Shown here in pieces: positions 52,845-61,713 of a DNA stretch of 64,000 nucleotides (its first letter is position 1; every line of letters starts with the position of its first letter). The position numbers and the translations under genes were made by a program. The notes under the pieces are model-generated. The model searched no databases, was not told the DNA's origin, and saw nothing but the letters and a program-made list of their open reading frames with translations. Source of the DNA: Bacteroidales bacterium (lineage in GTDB: Bacteria; Bacteroidota; Bacteroidia; Bacteroidales; VadinHA17); the NCBI GenBank assembly GCA_011620595.1, contig WOYX01000004.1, forward strand, positions 61,800-125,799, given 5' to 3'.

Positions 52845-53204
52845 ATGCAAATGGAATATACCATTTTCAAGCCTGAATACCTCGTCAGCGTCACCGGAGG
52901 TGATCCGGAGGTGATGGAGGAGATAGCAGGAATCTTTTTAAACCAGATCCCGGAGTTCGTTATTGAGATGAATGAACTCCTTGAGCATGAAAAGTATTAT
53001 GAGCTTGGGCTGCTGGCGCACAAGGCAAAGGGATCGGTATCAGTGATGGGTATGGATAATACCGCCATAATGCTCAAGGAGTTTGAACTGCTGGCCAAAG
53101 CGGGTGAACAGAAGGAACGATACCTGGATTTCATACAGAAGTTCCGGGATGATGCCTCTACGGTTACGGCTGAGATAAACGACTATCTGTCCAGGTCAAG
53201 GTAG
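52845..53204 (+). CDS. Hpt-domain phosphotransfer protein
   Basis: A 119-residue four-helix Hpt protein with the phosphorylatable histidine in GLLAHKAKGSVSVMGM, matching the HxxKG motif. Such proteins pass phosphoryl groups between receiver domains. No hybrid kinase is adjacent, so partners lie elsewhere. It precedes a STAS-domain gene by 6 bases, suggesting a common signalling route. ATGs at 52845 and 52851 are both possible. Confidence 0.85.
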   Translation: MQMEYTIFKPEYLVSVTGGDPEVMEEIAGIFLNQIPEFVIEMNELLEHEKYYELGLLAHKAKGSVSVMGMDNTAIMLKEFELLAKAGEQKERYLDFIQKFRDDASTVTAEINDYLSRSR

Positions 53205-53210
53205 TTACTG

Positions 53211-53564
53211 ATGGTGATCTCTGAAAAAATTGACGGCATTGAGGTGGTAAGTTTCACCACTGACAGGATCGATGCCCTGAATATTGACAGGATCAGGCCT
53301 GACATCCTGAAACTTTTCGAGACCCCCTTCACGAAGGTGGTTATTGACCTTGCCGGCGTTGACTACTTTGACAGCACCGCCTGTGCCATGATACTGCACC
53401 TGCTGAGGGTCTCCCACTCCAATTACTGCACCATCAGGCTCTGCGGCCTGACACAGTCAGCCAGGGAACTCTTCGAACTACTGCAGCTTCACAAGGCCCT
53501 TGATATCCACACCGACCGCGAGAGCTGTCTCGAGAGTTACCGACGCAACGGACCTTCGTGCTAG
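53211..53564 (+). CDS. STAS-domain anti-anti-sigma-like protein
   Basis: A 117-residue SpoIIAA-type STAS protein: VVSFTTDRIDALNI, KVVIDLAGVDYFDSTACAMILHLL (about 43-66), with Ser in FDSTA at the usual phosphorylation position. Likely regulated by a serine kinase of the SpoIIAB/SiaB type; a SiaB homologue lies 6.3 kb downstream. Its end overlaps convergent clpB by 4 bases. Confidence 0.85.
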   Translation: MVISEKIDGIEVVSFTTDRIDALNIDRIRPDILKLFETPFTKVVIDLAGVDYFDSTACAMILHLLRVSHSNYCTIRLCGLTQSARELFELLQLHKALDIHTDRESCLESYRRNGPSC

Positions 53565-56152
53565 CTGTTGCCTATAACAAGGTTACCTCCCTGGATATCT
53601 ATCCTTACCACCTTCTCCCTGTCAACCTCGCCGGCAATTATTGCTTTTGACAGCTCATTTACTATCTCCTTTTGTATCAGTCGTTTCACTGGTCGCGCTC
53701 CGAACAGCGGGTCAAAACCCCTGTCGGCAAGCCACTCTACAGCCTTCTCCGTAAGCTCACTCCTGATGCCCTTTTCTTCAAGCATGCGCGCCACCCTGCT
53801 GAACTGCAGCCTTACTATCTCGCGTATCTGTTCCACAGTAAGAGGCCTGAACATGACGATCTCGTCAACACGGTTTACAAACTCGGGCCTGAGGGTATTC
53901 CTGAGCATCTGTATCAACTCATTTCGCAGTCTGTCAGCCTTCTCTTCATCCATCTCGCCGTTGCTCTCCCCGATGCTCTCGCGTATCAGAGAAGAACCAA
54001 GGTTTGATGTCATGATGATAATGGTGTTGCGAAAGTTGACTGTTCTACCCTTGTTATCTGTCAGCCGGCCGTCGTCAAGCACCTGAAGCAGGATGTTGAA
54101 CACATCGGGATGTGCTTTCTCTATCTCATCGAGCAGCACTACCGAGTAGGGTTTGTGTCTTATTGCTTCGGTGAGCTGCCCTCCCTCATCATAACCCACA
54201 TATCCGGGAGGCGCTCCCACAAGCCTTGAGACACTGTGTCTCTCCTGATACTCGGTCATGTCTATCCGCGTCATCAGGTTTTCATTGTTGAAGAGGTACT
54301 CCGCCAGTGCCCGTGCCAGCTCTGTCTTGCCAACACCTGTGGTGCCGAGAAAAATAAAGGAGCCAACAGGCTTCCTGTCATCCTGAAGACCGGCCCGGGA
54401 CCTGCGTACGGCGTTGGAGACGGCGGCTATGGCCTCATCCTGACCCACCACCCGTTTATGCAACTCCTCTTCGAGCCTCAGGAGCTTGTCCCTCTCACTT
54501 TCGAGCATGCGTGTTACCGGGATGCCGGTCCAGCGTGATACTATCTCTGCGATGTCATCAGCGCGCACATCATCGCGAACCATTGAGCCTGAATCCCTCT
54601 TCTCCTCTATCTCTTTCTGCAGTGCAGCCGACTCGCTCTCATTCTCCACCAGGCGTCCGTAACGTATCTCGGCCACTCTGCCGTAATCACCCGCTCTCTC
54701 AGCGCTCTCAGCCTGGAACCGCAGCTCTTCAGCCTCCTGTTTCTTCTTCTGAAGTTTCTCGACAAGATCCTTTTCAGAACGCCAGCGGGCCTTCATCGCA
54801 TCGCGGTTTGCGGCGAGGTCGGCGATCTCCTTTGAGAGCTCCTTCTCCTTAACGGCATCACCATCGCGGCGTACTGCCTCACGCTCTATCTCCAGCTGCC
54901 TGATGAGCCTGTCAGCACTGTCTATCTCCTCCGGCACGGAGTTCATCTCCAGCCTGAGCCGGGCAGCTGCCTCATCAATAAGATCAATAGCCTTGTCAGG
55001 GAGAAACCTGTCAGTAATATACCTGTATGATAGGTCAACAGCTGCAATTATTGCCTCATCCCTTATTATCACCTTGTGATGAGCCTCATACTTCTCCCTC
55101 AACCCTCGCAGTATTGAGATGGCGTCAGCCCTGTCAGGTTCATTGATCATGACCACCTGGAAACGGCGCTGCAGGGCCTTGTCTGTCTCAAAGAACTTCT
55201 GGTACTCGTTCAGCGTGGTGGCACCGATGGCACGCAACTCACCCTTGGCCAGTGCCGGCTTGAGAATGTTGGCGGCATCCATGGCCCCCTCTCCCTTGCC
55301 GGCGCCGACAAGAGTGTGTATCTCGTCAATGAAGAGGATCACCTGGCCGTCAGAAGCTATCACCTCATTCACAACCGACTTGAGCCTCTCCTCAAACTCA
55401 CCCTTATATTTGGCTCCGGCTATCAACGCTCCCATATCCAGTGAATAGATCTTCCTGTCAAGGAGTCCCTCGGGCACGTCGCCACGGACAATACGGTGTG
55501 CCAGACCTTCAGCGATGGCGGTCTTGCCGACGCCGGGCTCACCGATAAGGATAGGGTTGTTCTTTGAGCGGCGCGACAGTATCTGCAGCACGCGCCTGAT
55601 CTCTTCATCCCTGCCGATGACAGGATCGAGCTTACCTACACGGGCACGCTCATTCAGGTCAATGGCATAACGGTTCAGGGAGTCGTAGGTCTCCTCCTGC
55701 GACTGGCCGGTGACCTTTGCACCTTTTCTCAGATCACTTATTGCTGCATTGAGGTTGTCAGCGGTAATACCCTGCTCCTTCATCATCCGTGCGGCTGCAT
55801 CTGATCCTTCCGGTATGGCAAGGAGAATGTGCTCTACAGATACAAACCGGTCCTGCATCTTTGCGGCGTGATCTGCCGCACGGTTGAAGACCGCTGAGCA
55901 GGCCTTCGAGAAATATGGCTCACCGCCGCTCACGCGCGGATAGCTCTCAATGAGATCATCAACGGCTTTGTTGAAAACAGCACTGTTGACACCGCTCTTT
56001 GAAAGTATATATGACACTATGCTTTCAGCCTCGGTAACTATCCCCTTGAGCAGATGCCCGCACTCGATGGCCTGCTGCCCCATGCCGGCAGCTACCTCGG
56101 CCGCCTTCTGAACCGATTCCTGTGCTTTAATGGTGAAATTTTCAAAATTCAT
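53561..56152 (-). CDS. clpB: Chaperone ClpB disaggregase
   Basis: Hexameric AAA+ protein that extracts polypeptides from aggregates together with DnaK. From the ATG at 56152 (conserved [15 protein letters not shown]) it has 863 residues: Clp N-domain repeats, first AAA with [18 protein letters not shown], a long coiled-coil middle domain (about 410-530), second AAA with [18 protein letters not shown] and [15 protein letters not shown]. The C-terminus keeps the [11 protein letters not shown] sensor-2 region. The frame is open 14 codons further upstream, in a Lys-rich stretch unlike the family. Heat-inducible in most bacteria. Confidence 0.97.
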   Translation of the reverse strand: MNFENFTIKAQESVQKAAEVAAGMGQQAIECGHLLKGIVTEAESIVSYILSKSGVNSAVFNKAVDDLIESYPRVSGGEPYFSKACSAVFNRAADHAAKMQDRFVSVEHILLAIPEGSDAAARMMKEQGITADNLNAAISDLRKGAKVTGQSQEETYDSLNRYAIDLNERARVGKLDPVIGRDEEIRRVLQILSRRSKNNPILIGEPGVGKTAIAEGLAHRIVRGDVPEGLLDRKIYSLDMGALIAGAKYKGEFEERLKSVVNEVIASDGQVILFIDEIHTLVGAGKGEGAMDAANILKPALAKGELRAIGATTLNEYQKFFETDKALQRRFQVVMINEPDRADAISILRGLREKYEAHHKVIIRDEAIIAAVDLSYRYITDRFLPDKAIDLIDEAAARLRLEMNSVPEEIDSADRLIRQLEIEREAVRRDGDAVKEKELSKEIADLAANRDAMKARWRSEKDLVEKLQKKKQEAEELRFQAESAERAGDYGRVAEIRYGRLVENESESAALQKEIEEKRDSGSMVRDDVRADDIAEIVSRWTGIPVTRMLESERDKLLRLEEELHKRVVGQDEAIAAVSNAVRRSRAGLQDDRKPVGSFIFLGTTGVGKTELARALAEYLFNNENLMTRIDMTEYQERHSVSRLVGAPPGYVGYDEGGQLTEAIRHKPYSVVLLDEIEKAHPDVFNILLQVLDDGRLTDNKGRTVNFRNTIIIMTSNLGSSLIRESIGESNGEMDEEKADRLRNELIQMLRNTLRPEFVNRVDEIVMFRPLTVEQIREIVRLQFSRVARMLEEKGIRSELTEKAVEWLADRGFDPLFGARPVKRLIQKEIVNELSKAIIAGEVDREKVVRIDIQGGNLVIGNS

Positions 56153-56308
56153 GTTACTTAACTTTTTTTTCTTTTCGTTCAATTTTTTTGCCACACTATC
56201 AGAAGAGGATAGTTCATGCCAATATGACAGATTACAGATACTATAGGTCCCGTCAGTTCGTTATAATAAACTCAGAACTGTAATACACGCGAGCAAAACC
56301 ACTCCGGA

Positions 56309-59300
56309 ATGAATGAGAAGATATTAAGGACCCTGATGCATCTCTTTGCCATCATTGCCCCCGCGCAGGACAACGGCACGGACAGGCGCAAGGTTGTGGA
56401 GGCGTTTCTCAGGCCCCATCTCAACCAGGAGGGAGTGGATGCCTATCTGAAGATCTTTGATAACTATTATTCCGAGGCACAGCAGCGCCTAAAAAAGGGA
56501 AATGAGGCCCGCAGGAACGCGGCTATCTCAGTCAGGATAATAAAGATCTGTTTCGATATCGGAACCCAGCTAACCCTTAACCAGAAGATCATTGTACTGG
56601 TGCAGCTCCTTGAATATTGCCGCTCTGACAGCGCCGAGGTGAGCGGCACCGAGCTGGAGTTCATCATCACTGCTGCCGAGGGGTTTAACGTTGACCCCGA
56701 AGACTACCAACTGATCCGCGAGTTTGTTCTTTCTTCACGTTCAGAGGTGCCGGAATCATCCAGGGTGCTTGTCATAGACAGTGAACCCGGAGAAAACTAT
56801 GAAAAAACCCACCACATACGAAACGAGACGCTGCGGGGCCAGGTGAGGTTCCTGAACCTGCCCCAGGCAGACATGCTCTTCGTGCGGTCATTCGGTACCG
56901 GAGAGCTGCTGCTGAGCGGTCAGCTGCGGCACGAGGACAGGGTCTACCTCTTTGAGCGCGGGGCTTCACTCAAGTTCATGAGCAGCAAGCCCATATACTA
57001 CAGCGAGGTGATCAGACAGTTCCTTGATGAGAAGGCACTGGCATCAAGGGTGGTATATGAGGTCCGCGACATAGAATACAAGTTCAAGGAGGGAGACCTT
57101 GGGCTTCACTCCATGAGCTTCATGGAAGAGTCGGGAAGACTCATAGGCATTATGGGCGCCTCAGGAGCCGGCAAATCGACACTGCTGAGTGTCCTCAACG
57201 GTATCAACAGGCCCCACGCCGGTGAGGTACTGATAAACGGAGTCAATATCCATGACGAGAGTGACAAGGTAAAGGGGCTGATAGGATTTGTTTCCCAGGA
57301 TGACCTTCTGATTGAAGAGCTGTCAGTCTTTGAGAACCTCTTCTACAACGCCAAGCTGTGCTTCGGGAACCTCACCGATCCGGAGATAACATCAAAGGTG
57401 GAGGATGTGCTTCACAGCCTCGGACTCTATGAGATCAGGGACATGAAGGTGGGAACACCCCTCAACAAGAAGATATCCGGAGGACAACGCAAAAGACTTA
57501 ACATCTCACTCGAACTCATCAGGGAGCCCGCTATCCTGTTCCTGGATGAACCTACATCCGGACTCTCCTCGCTCGATTCGGAGAACATCCTTGACCTGCT
57601 CAATGACCTTAAACTCAAAGGCAAGCTGATCTTTGTAGTCATACACCAGCCATCATCTGATATCTTCAAGATGTTTGACAGGCTCATCTTCCTGGACAAT
57701 GGCGGCTATATGATCTACTACGGTGTACCTGTAAGTTCCATAGGCTACTTCAAGGACAGGATGCAGCTTCCCAGGTACAATGACAGCGAATGTCCCGCCT
57801 GCGGCAATGTCAACCCCGAGCAGATTTTCAGCATTGTGGAGTCAAGGGTGTTAGATGAGTTCGGCCGTCCGACGCAGACGCGGAAAATATCCCCTGCCGA
57901 ATGGAATGCCTATTACAAGGAACACCTGGAGGAGATGCCTGCCGCACCGGTACCGGGCAACGGCATACCGGAGATCACCCTGCAGACTCCCGGCAGGTTC
58001 AGACAGTTCCTCGTCTATGCCAAGCGCGACATACTCACCAAGCTGTCAGACGCACAATACCTTGTTGTCACCCTGCTCGAAGCCCCGGTGCTGGCTCTCT
58101 TCCTTGCCTACATCATCAGGTATTTCGACGAGAGTGTGCGCGAACCGACATACATGCTTATCCAGAACAGCAACCTCCCCGTCTATATCTTCATGTCAGT
58201 GATCGTGGCCATCTTCATGGGGCTCACCGTCAGCGCGGAAGAGATCATTAAGGACAGAAAGATACTGCGGCGCGAGTCCTTCCTGAACCTCAGCCGGAAC
58301 AGCTACCTGCTCTCAAAAATAGGGGTACAGTTCCTCATCTCAGCCATTCAGGCCGCCATGTTCGTTGCAGTGGGCAACAGCATCCTCAGCATCAGGGGAA
58401 TGTGGTTTGAATACTGGATCGTACTATTCTCCTGCTGGGCAACAGCGAATATGATGGGACTGCTGATATCCGACAGTTTCAAGACAGTGGTGACAATCTA
58501 CATACTTATTCCTTTCCTCGTCATTCCGCAGATAATCCTCAGTGGCATCATCGTTGAATATGACAGGCTGAACCCCAACATCTCCTCGCCGGTATCCATA
58601 CCTGTCTACGGGGAGGTCATTGCAGCCCGCTGGGGCTACGAGGCACTGGCTGTCGACCAGTTTATCAACAACAGGTTTGAAAAACAGTTCTACCAGTATG
58701 ACAAGGTCATCAGCATTGCAAAGTTCAAAAAGGATATCTGGTACAACGAGATGAGGAGTATCCTGTCCAGGGTTGAGAGCAACATAAGGAAAGAGCGGCT
58801 GGATGATTCCGACAGGCACGATATGATACTCATCCGCAACGAGACAGAGGAAGAGATGGCCTTCACACCTGCAGTCGCATTTGATCCGGCGATCATAGAC
58901 CCTGACAAAATCAGCCTGGGTGCAGTAGAGGCTGCACGTGAATACATCGAGAAGATCCGCAGATATTATATCGAAGTGTCCAAGGAGGCCGTGGAAGCCC
59001 GCGACCAGAGCATCATGGTCTTGGAACGGGCCGACCGCGAGGGATTCATCAAAATGAAGAAGGAGTATACCAACGAATCACTCGAGGAGTTCGTGAGGAA
59101 CGACAATGAGAAGACCAAGATCAAAAGGTACAGGGACAGACTCTATCAGAATTACGACCAGATCTTCCAGGACCCGGAGAATATGTTTGTCAAGGCACAC
59201 TTCTATGCTCCCCGCAAGAGGATATTCGGAGTCTATACCGGTACCCTGGCGGTAAATACCGTTGTCATCTGGTTCATGACGGCCATACTGTACCTGCTGC

Positions 59301-59383
59301 TCTATTTCAGGGTGCTGTACAGGATTCTCGAGTCCTCGGTCAAGCTGAAGAAAGCATGGAGGTACCGTCACAGGAGTGACTGA
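56309..59383 (+). CDS. ABCG-like transporter with N-terminal extension
   Basis: A 1024-residue half-transporter. The N-terminal helical domain (about 1-150) is TerB-like in pattern (TLMHLFAIIAPAQDNGTDRRKVVEAF). A beta-rich segment of about 100 residues is followed by the ABC ATPase with Walker A GASGAGKSTLL (about 282-292), signature ISGGQRKRLNISLEL and Walker B LFLDEPTSGL. The ABC2-type membrane domain has six helices (about 590-760), a long soluble helical loop (about 800-960) and a last helix near 980. Domain order ATPase-then-membrane is the ABCG order. Substrate unknown. Monocistronic, ended by a strong terminator. Confidence 0.85.
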   Translation: MNEKILRTLMHLFAIIAPAQDNGTDRRKVVEAFLRPHLNQEGVDAYLKIFDNYYSEAQQRLKKGNEARRNAAISVRIIKICFDIGTQLTLNQKIIVLVQLLEYCRSDSAEVSGTELEFIITAAEGFNVDPEDYQLIREFVLSSRSEVPESSRVLVIDSEPGENYEKTHHIRNETLRGQVRFLNLPQADMLFVRSFGTGELLLSGQLRHEDRVYLFERGASLKFMSSKPIYYSEVIRQFLDEKALASRVVYEVRDIEYKFKEGDLGLHSMSFMEESGRLIGIMGASGAGKSTLLSVLNGINRPHAGEVLINGVNIHDESDKVKGLIGFVSQDDLLIEELSVFENLFYNAKLCFGNLTDPEITSKVEDVLHSLGLYEIRDMKVGTPLNKKISGGQRKRLNISLELIREPAILFLDEPTSGLSSLDSENILDLLNDLKLKGKLIFVVIHQPSSDIFKMFDRLIFLDNGGYMIYYGVPVSSIGYFKDRMQLPRYNDSECPACGNVNPEQIFSIVESRVLDEFGRPTQTRKISPAEWNAYYKEHLEEMPAAPVPGNGIPEITLQTPGRFRQFLVYAKRDILTKLSDAQYLVVTLLEAPVLALFLAYIIRYFDESVREPTYMLIQNSNLPVYIFMSVIVAIFMGLTVSAEEIIKDRKILRRESFLNLSRNSYLLSKIGVQFLISAIQAAMFVAVGNSILSIRGMWFEYWIVLFSCWATANMMGLLISDSFKTVVTIYILIPFLVIPQIILSGIIVEYDRLNPNISSPVSIPVYGEVIAARWGYEALAVDQFINNRFEKQFYQYDKVISIAKFKKDIWYNEMRSILSRVESNIRKERLDDSDRHDMILIRNETEEEMAFTPAVAFDPAIIDPDKISLGAVEAAREYIEKIRRYYIEVSKEAVEARDQSIMVLERADREGFIKMKKEYTNESLEEFVRNDNEKTKIKRYRDRLYQNYDQIFQDPENMFVKAHFYAPRKRIFGVYTGTLAVNTVVIWFMTAILYLLLYFRVLYRILESSVKLKKAWRYRHRSD

Positions 59384-59402
59384 AATGACGGCAATAAAAG
59401 AG

Positions 59403-59440
59403 GCAGAGGGTGCCCCGGTCTAAAGGCTGACACCCTCTGC
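59403..59440 (+). terminator. Terminator after the ABC transporter
   Basis: A 10-bp perfect stem, GCAGAGGGTG / CACCCTCTGC, with an 18-base loop, followed by TTTATC. It lies between convergent genes and may work in both directions. Confidence 0.75.
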
Positions 59441-59479
59441 TTTATCAAACAACCGATCTTTTACTTTTCATTCAACGGA

Positions 59480-59887
59480 CTACTCAACGATCTCGATCAT
59501 CTTGAAGGGAACCTTGATAATTGAATCATAGTCCTCACCTGCCTCGAGCATATCTTCATCATCCTCTTCATAAAACCAGTTTATCTCCACATCATGTTTC
59601 GACTTGTGAATGGCCTCCAGCCGCTTGAACACATCCAGGATGCATTTTGATGAACTGGTATTGAAGTACTCAAGCCTGATGTTCACCACAGTCTTGTCAA
59701 GAGGTACCTGCATGTAATTGTCAAGCCATTCGTTGAGGGGCTTATAAAACTCGACCGAATTCTCGGGGATAGATCTCCCCCTGATCTCGAAAATGCCCTC
59801 GGAGGCATCAAATTTAACTGATGGTGTTTTGGGTGTTCCTTCGATAATGATCGGTTCCATAGTTATCTTTTTTGTTGATTGTATCAT
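59480..59887 (-). CDS. siaC: SiaC-family (DUF1987) regulatory phosphoprotein
   Basis: A 135-residue protein matching the SiaC/DUF1987 family: IIIEGTPKTPSVKFDASEGIFEIRG, then YFNTSSSKCILDVFK, where the Thr/Ser cluster corresponds to the phosphorylated Thr of SiaC in Pseudomonas, which controls a diguanylate cyclase there. Its first ATG (59887) overlaps the siaB stop as ATGA; an internal ATG at 59860 (MEPIII) matches homologue starts. No cyclase is in the window. Confidence 0.85.
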   Translation of the reverse strand: MIQSTKKITMEPIIIEGTPKTPSVKFDASEGIFEIRGRSIPENSVEFYKPLNEWLDNYMQVPLDKTVVNIRLEYFNTSSSKCILDVFKRLEAIHKSKHDVEINWFYEEDDEDMLEAGEDYDSIIKVPFKMIEIVE

Positions 59888-60438
59888 TCTGTCGCTACCA
59901 GAGCCGTGAGGCGGAAAGCTGTATTTTGGTTGTCATATTTCCTGAACCTGAAGTCAATCCTGTGACCCGTCTTTCTGGCTATGTCAAGCAATCCCAGTCC
60001 TCCCAGTCCCTTCTCCGTTATCTCCTGGTGATTGAGTATCTCCTTGTAGAGCTCCTTGATCTCCTCAGGTGATGAACGGTTTATCCTTGTCAGCTTTTCC
60101 TCAAGTTCCCTTACATGCACAGCGGACACAAAGTTACAGGTGGTCACCCTGTAACCCTTACCAAGCTTTTCCATAACCACCAGCCCGTACCTGTCGGACC
60201 TTGAGGCATGATATCCACGCGGCACCAGGTCGGCATGATGATAAAGGTTCTGCAAGCTCTCGACCAGCACGTTGTAGACCTTCTTCCGTATTCTCGGGGT
60301 CTCACGCGTAGCCAGCAGCTTGCCCTCCACCAGGTCAAGAGCTTTGTTGATAATCTCCGAGTCAACGTTTCCCTTGAAGTAGAGAACAGCCCCTCTGATG
60401 TCAAGGTCACTCACAAGATTTTCAAGATCAAAGCTCAT
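59884..60438 (-). CDS. siaB: SiaB-family protein kinase
   Basis: A 184-residue GHKL-like kinase of the SiaB/DUF6272 family that phosphorylates SiaC in the known system. Seen: MSFDLENLVSDLDIRGAVLYFKG, an N-box-like VLVESLQNLYHHAD with the magnesium-binding Asn, and KGLGGLGLLDIARKTG as the ATP-lid glycines. The -7 element at 60451-60458 covers the upstream TTG of the longer frame, so the ATG at 60438 is the start. Translationally coupled to siaC. The SiaA phosphatase gene is not adjacent. Confidence 0.85.
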   Translation of the reverse strand: MSFDLENLVSDLDIRGAVLYFKGNVDSEIINKALDLVEGKLLATRETPRIRKKVYNVLVESLQNLYHHADLVPRGYHASRSDRYGLVVMEKLGKGYRVTTCNFVSAVHVRELEEKLTRINRSSPEEIKELYKEILNHQEITEKGLGGLGLLDIARKTGHRIDFRFRKYDNQNTAFRLTALVATE

Positions 60439-60450
60439 CGGGCCCGTGTG

Positions 60451-60458
60451 CAAATATA
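60451..60458 (-). promoter_or_regulatory. -7 element TATATTTG of siaB-siaC
   Basis: A perfect TAnnTTTG on the minus strand, 13 bases before the siaB ATG at 60438. Confidence 0.55.
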
Positions 60459-60561
60459 AAATGTTTGTCGCTAATAGAGAACTTACCCAAATACCATTTT
60501 ATTTTATTACCTGACAAGCTTTTTTTGAGCAGGGTTGCAACAGGAGCTGAAAATGTGACTG

Positions 60562-61713
60562 TCACTCGCCCGAAGGATCCGGTCTCTTCCTCGAACCACT
60601 GTAGAGTTCGTAGCCGGCATACCGGCATTTAATATCTCCGTTCAGCAGGTCATATTTTTTGAATGGTTTCAGACCCAACGACTTAAACCCATCGGGTTCG
60701 CCTGACAGTATCCAGGCGGTATATCCTGAGTAACTGTGTTTGAGAGCTGAGCCTGCAGCACTGTAGAACTCATTGATGTTGTCGGTGGCAATCCTGCGTC
60801 CATACGGGGGATTGATGATCAGTGTCCCCTCTTCCGCCGGTGCAGGGCTTGTCATGAAATCGCGCCTGGATATCTCCACAGTGTCAGCAAGACCCGCCTC
60901 CCTTATATTCAGTGTTGCAGTACTGCAGGCCTCTTCAGAAATGTCTGACCCGTATATTTTTACAGGAGAGCGTCTCTCTCTCTTCTCAGCCTCGAACTTC
61001 ACCGACCTGAAAAGGGCAGCATCATAATCCTTCCATCGCATAAATCCGAAATTCTTCCTGTATTTTCCTGGTGCAATGTTGCATGCAATCAGGCCGGCCT
61101 CCGCAGGTATGGTTCCTGACCCGCACATGCCGTCAGCAAGCGGTTTGTCAGCCTTCCATCCCGAGAGAGCGATCATCCCTGCTGCGAGCACCTCGTTCAG
61201 CGGAGCCCCGGAATGGCCACGCCGGTAGCCTCTCCTGTAGAGAGGGGTGACCGTCGTGTCGAGAGAGACCGTCACCATCTCATTGCTGATGTGTACATTG
61301 ACAAGCAGATCCGGCGACTTCTGGTCGACTGAAGGACGTTTCTGCGTGAGCCTCCGGAAAAAGTCGGCAACGGCATCCTTGACCACCAGCGCCACATAAC
61401 CCGAATGGTCGAAATGAGGCGAGTTTACAACTGCTGTTACGGCAAAGGTCATACTGTTGTCAAGCCAGCGGTCCCACTCAATGGCCACCGCCTCATTGTA
61501 CAGATCCCTCTTGCCGGTAACAGTGAAGGAGGCAACAGGCATTAACACCGAGACTGCCAGGCGGCTGTTGTAATTGACTCCGTACAGCATTGATTTGGGG
61601 CCGGCAAAGGACACTGCCCTGTTGAGCAGAGTGACATCTGCGGCACCCAGCGCCCTGAGCTCAGAGGCCAGAGGCTCCTCAAGCCCCAGCAGGGTCTTGG
61701 CAAGAAGCCTCAT
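60562..61713 (-). CDS. THUMP-domain RNA methyltransferase (RlmL-type N2-guanine)
   Basis: A 383-residue protein: N-terminal THUMP RNA-binding domain (about 40-155) and C-terminal methyltransferase with motif I PLADGMCGSGTIPAEAGLIA (about 191-210) and catalytic TLIINPPYGRRI (NPPY, about 296). These match the RlmL N-terminal half (m2G2445 of 23S rRNA) as found as a separate protein in many Bacteroidota. Ends with Lys/Arg-rich residues. Its start overlaps the S41 protease stop by 4 bases, so they are co-transcribed. Confidence 0.9.
   Translation of the reverse strand: MRLLAKTLLGLEEPLASELRALGAADVTLLNRAVSFAGPKSMLYGVNYNSRLAVSVLMPVASFTVTGKRDLYNEAVAIEWDRWLDNSMTFAVTAVVNSPHFDHSGYVALVVKDAVADFFRRLTQKRPSVDQKSPDLLVNVHISNEMVTVSLDTTVTPLYRRGYRRGHSGAPLNEVLAAGMIALSGWKADKPLADGMCGSGTIPAEAGLIACNIAPGKYRKNFGFMRWKDYDAALFRSVKFEAEKRERRSPVKIYGSDISEEACSTATLNIREAGLADTVEISRRDFMTSPAPAEEGTLIINPPYGRRIATDNINEFYSAAGSALKHSYSGYTAWILSGEPDGFKSLGLKPFKKYDLLNGDIKCRYAGYELYSGSRKRPDPSGE

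Noticed and set aside
54511-54852. Long plus-strand frames inside clpB and other large genes
   Set aside because: Antisense shadows of well-recognised genes with biased third positions.
56153-56210. Sigma54-like promoter before clpB (TGGCA-A6-TTGAA on the minus strand)
   Set aside because: The invariant GC of the -12 element is GA and initiation would fall almost on the start codon; poly-A makes chance matches likely.
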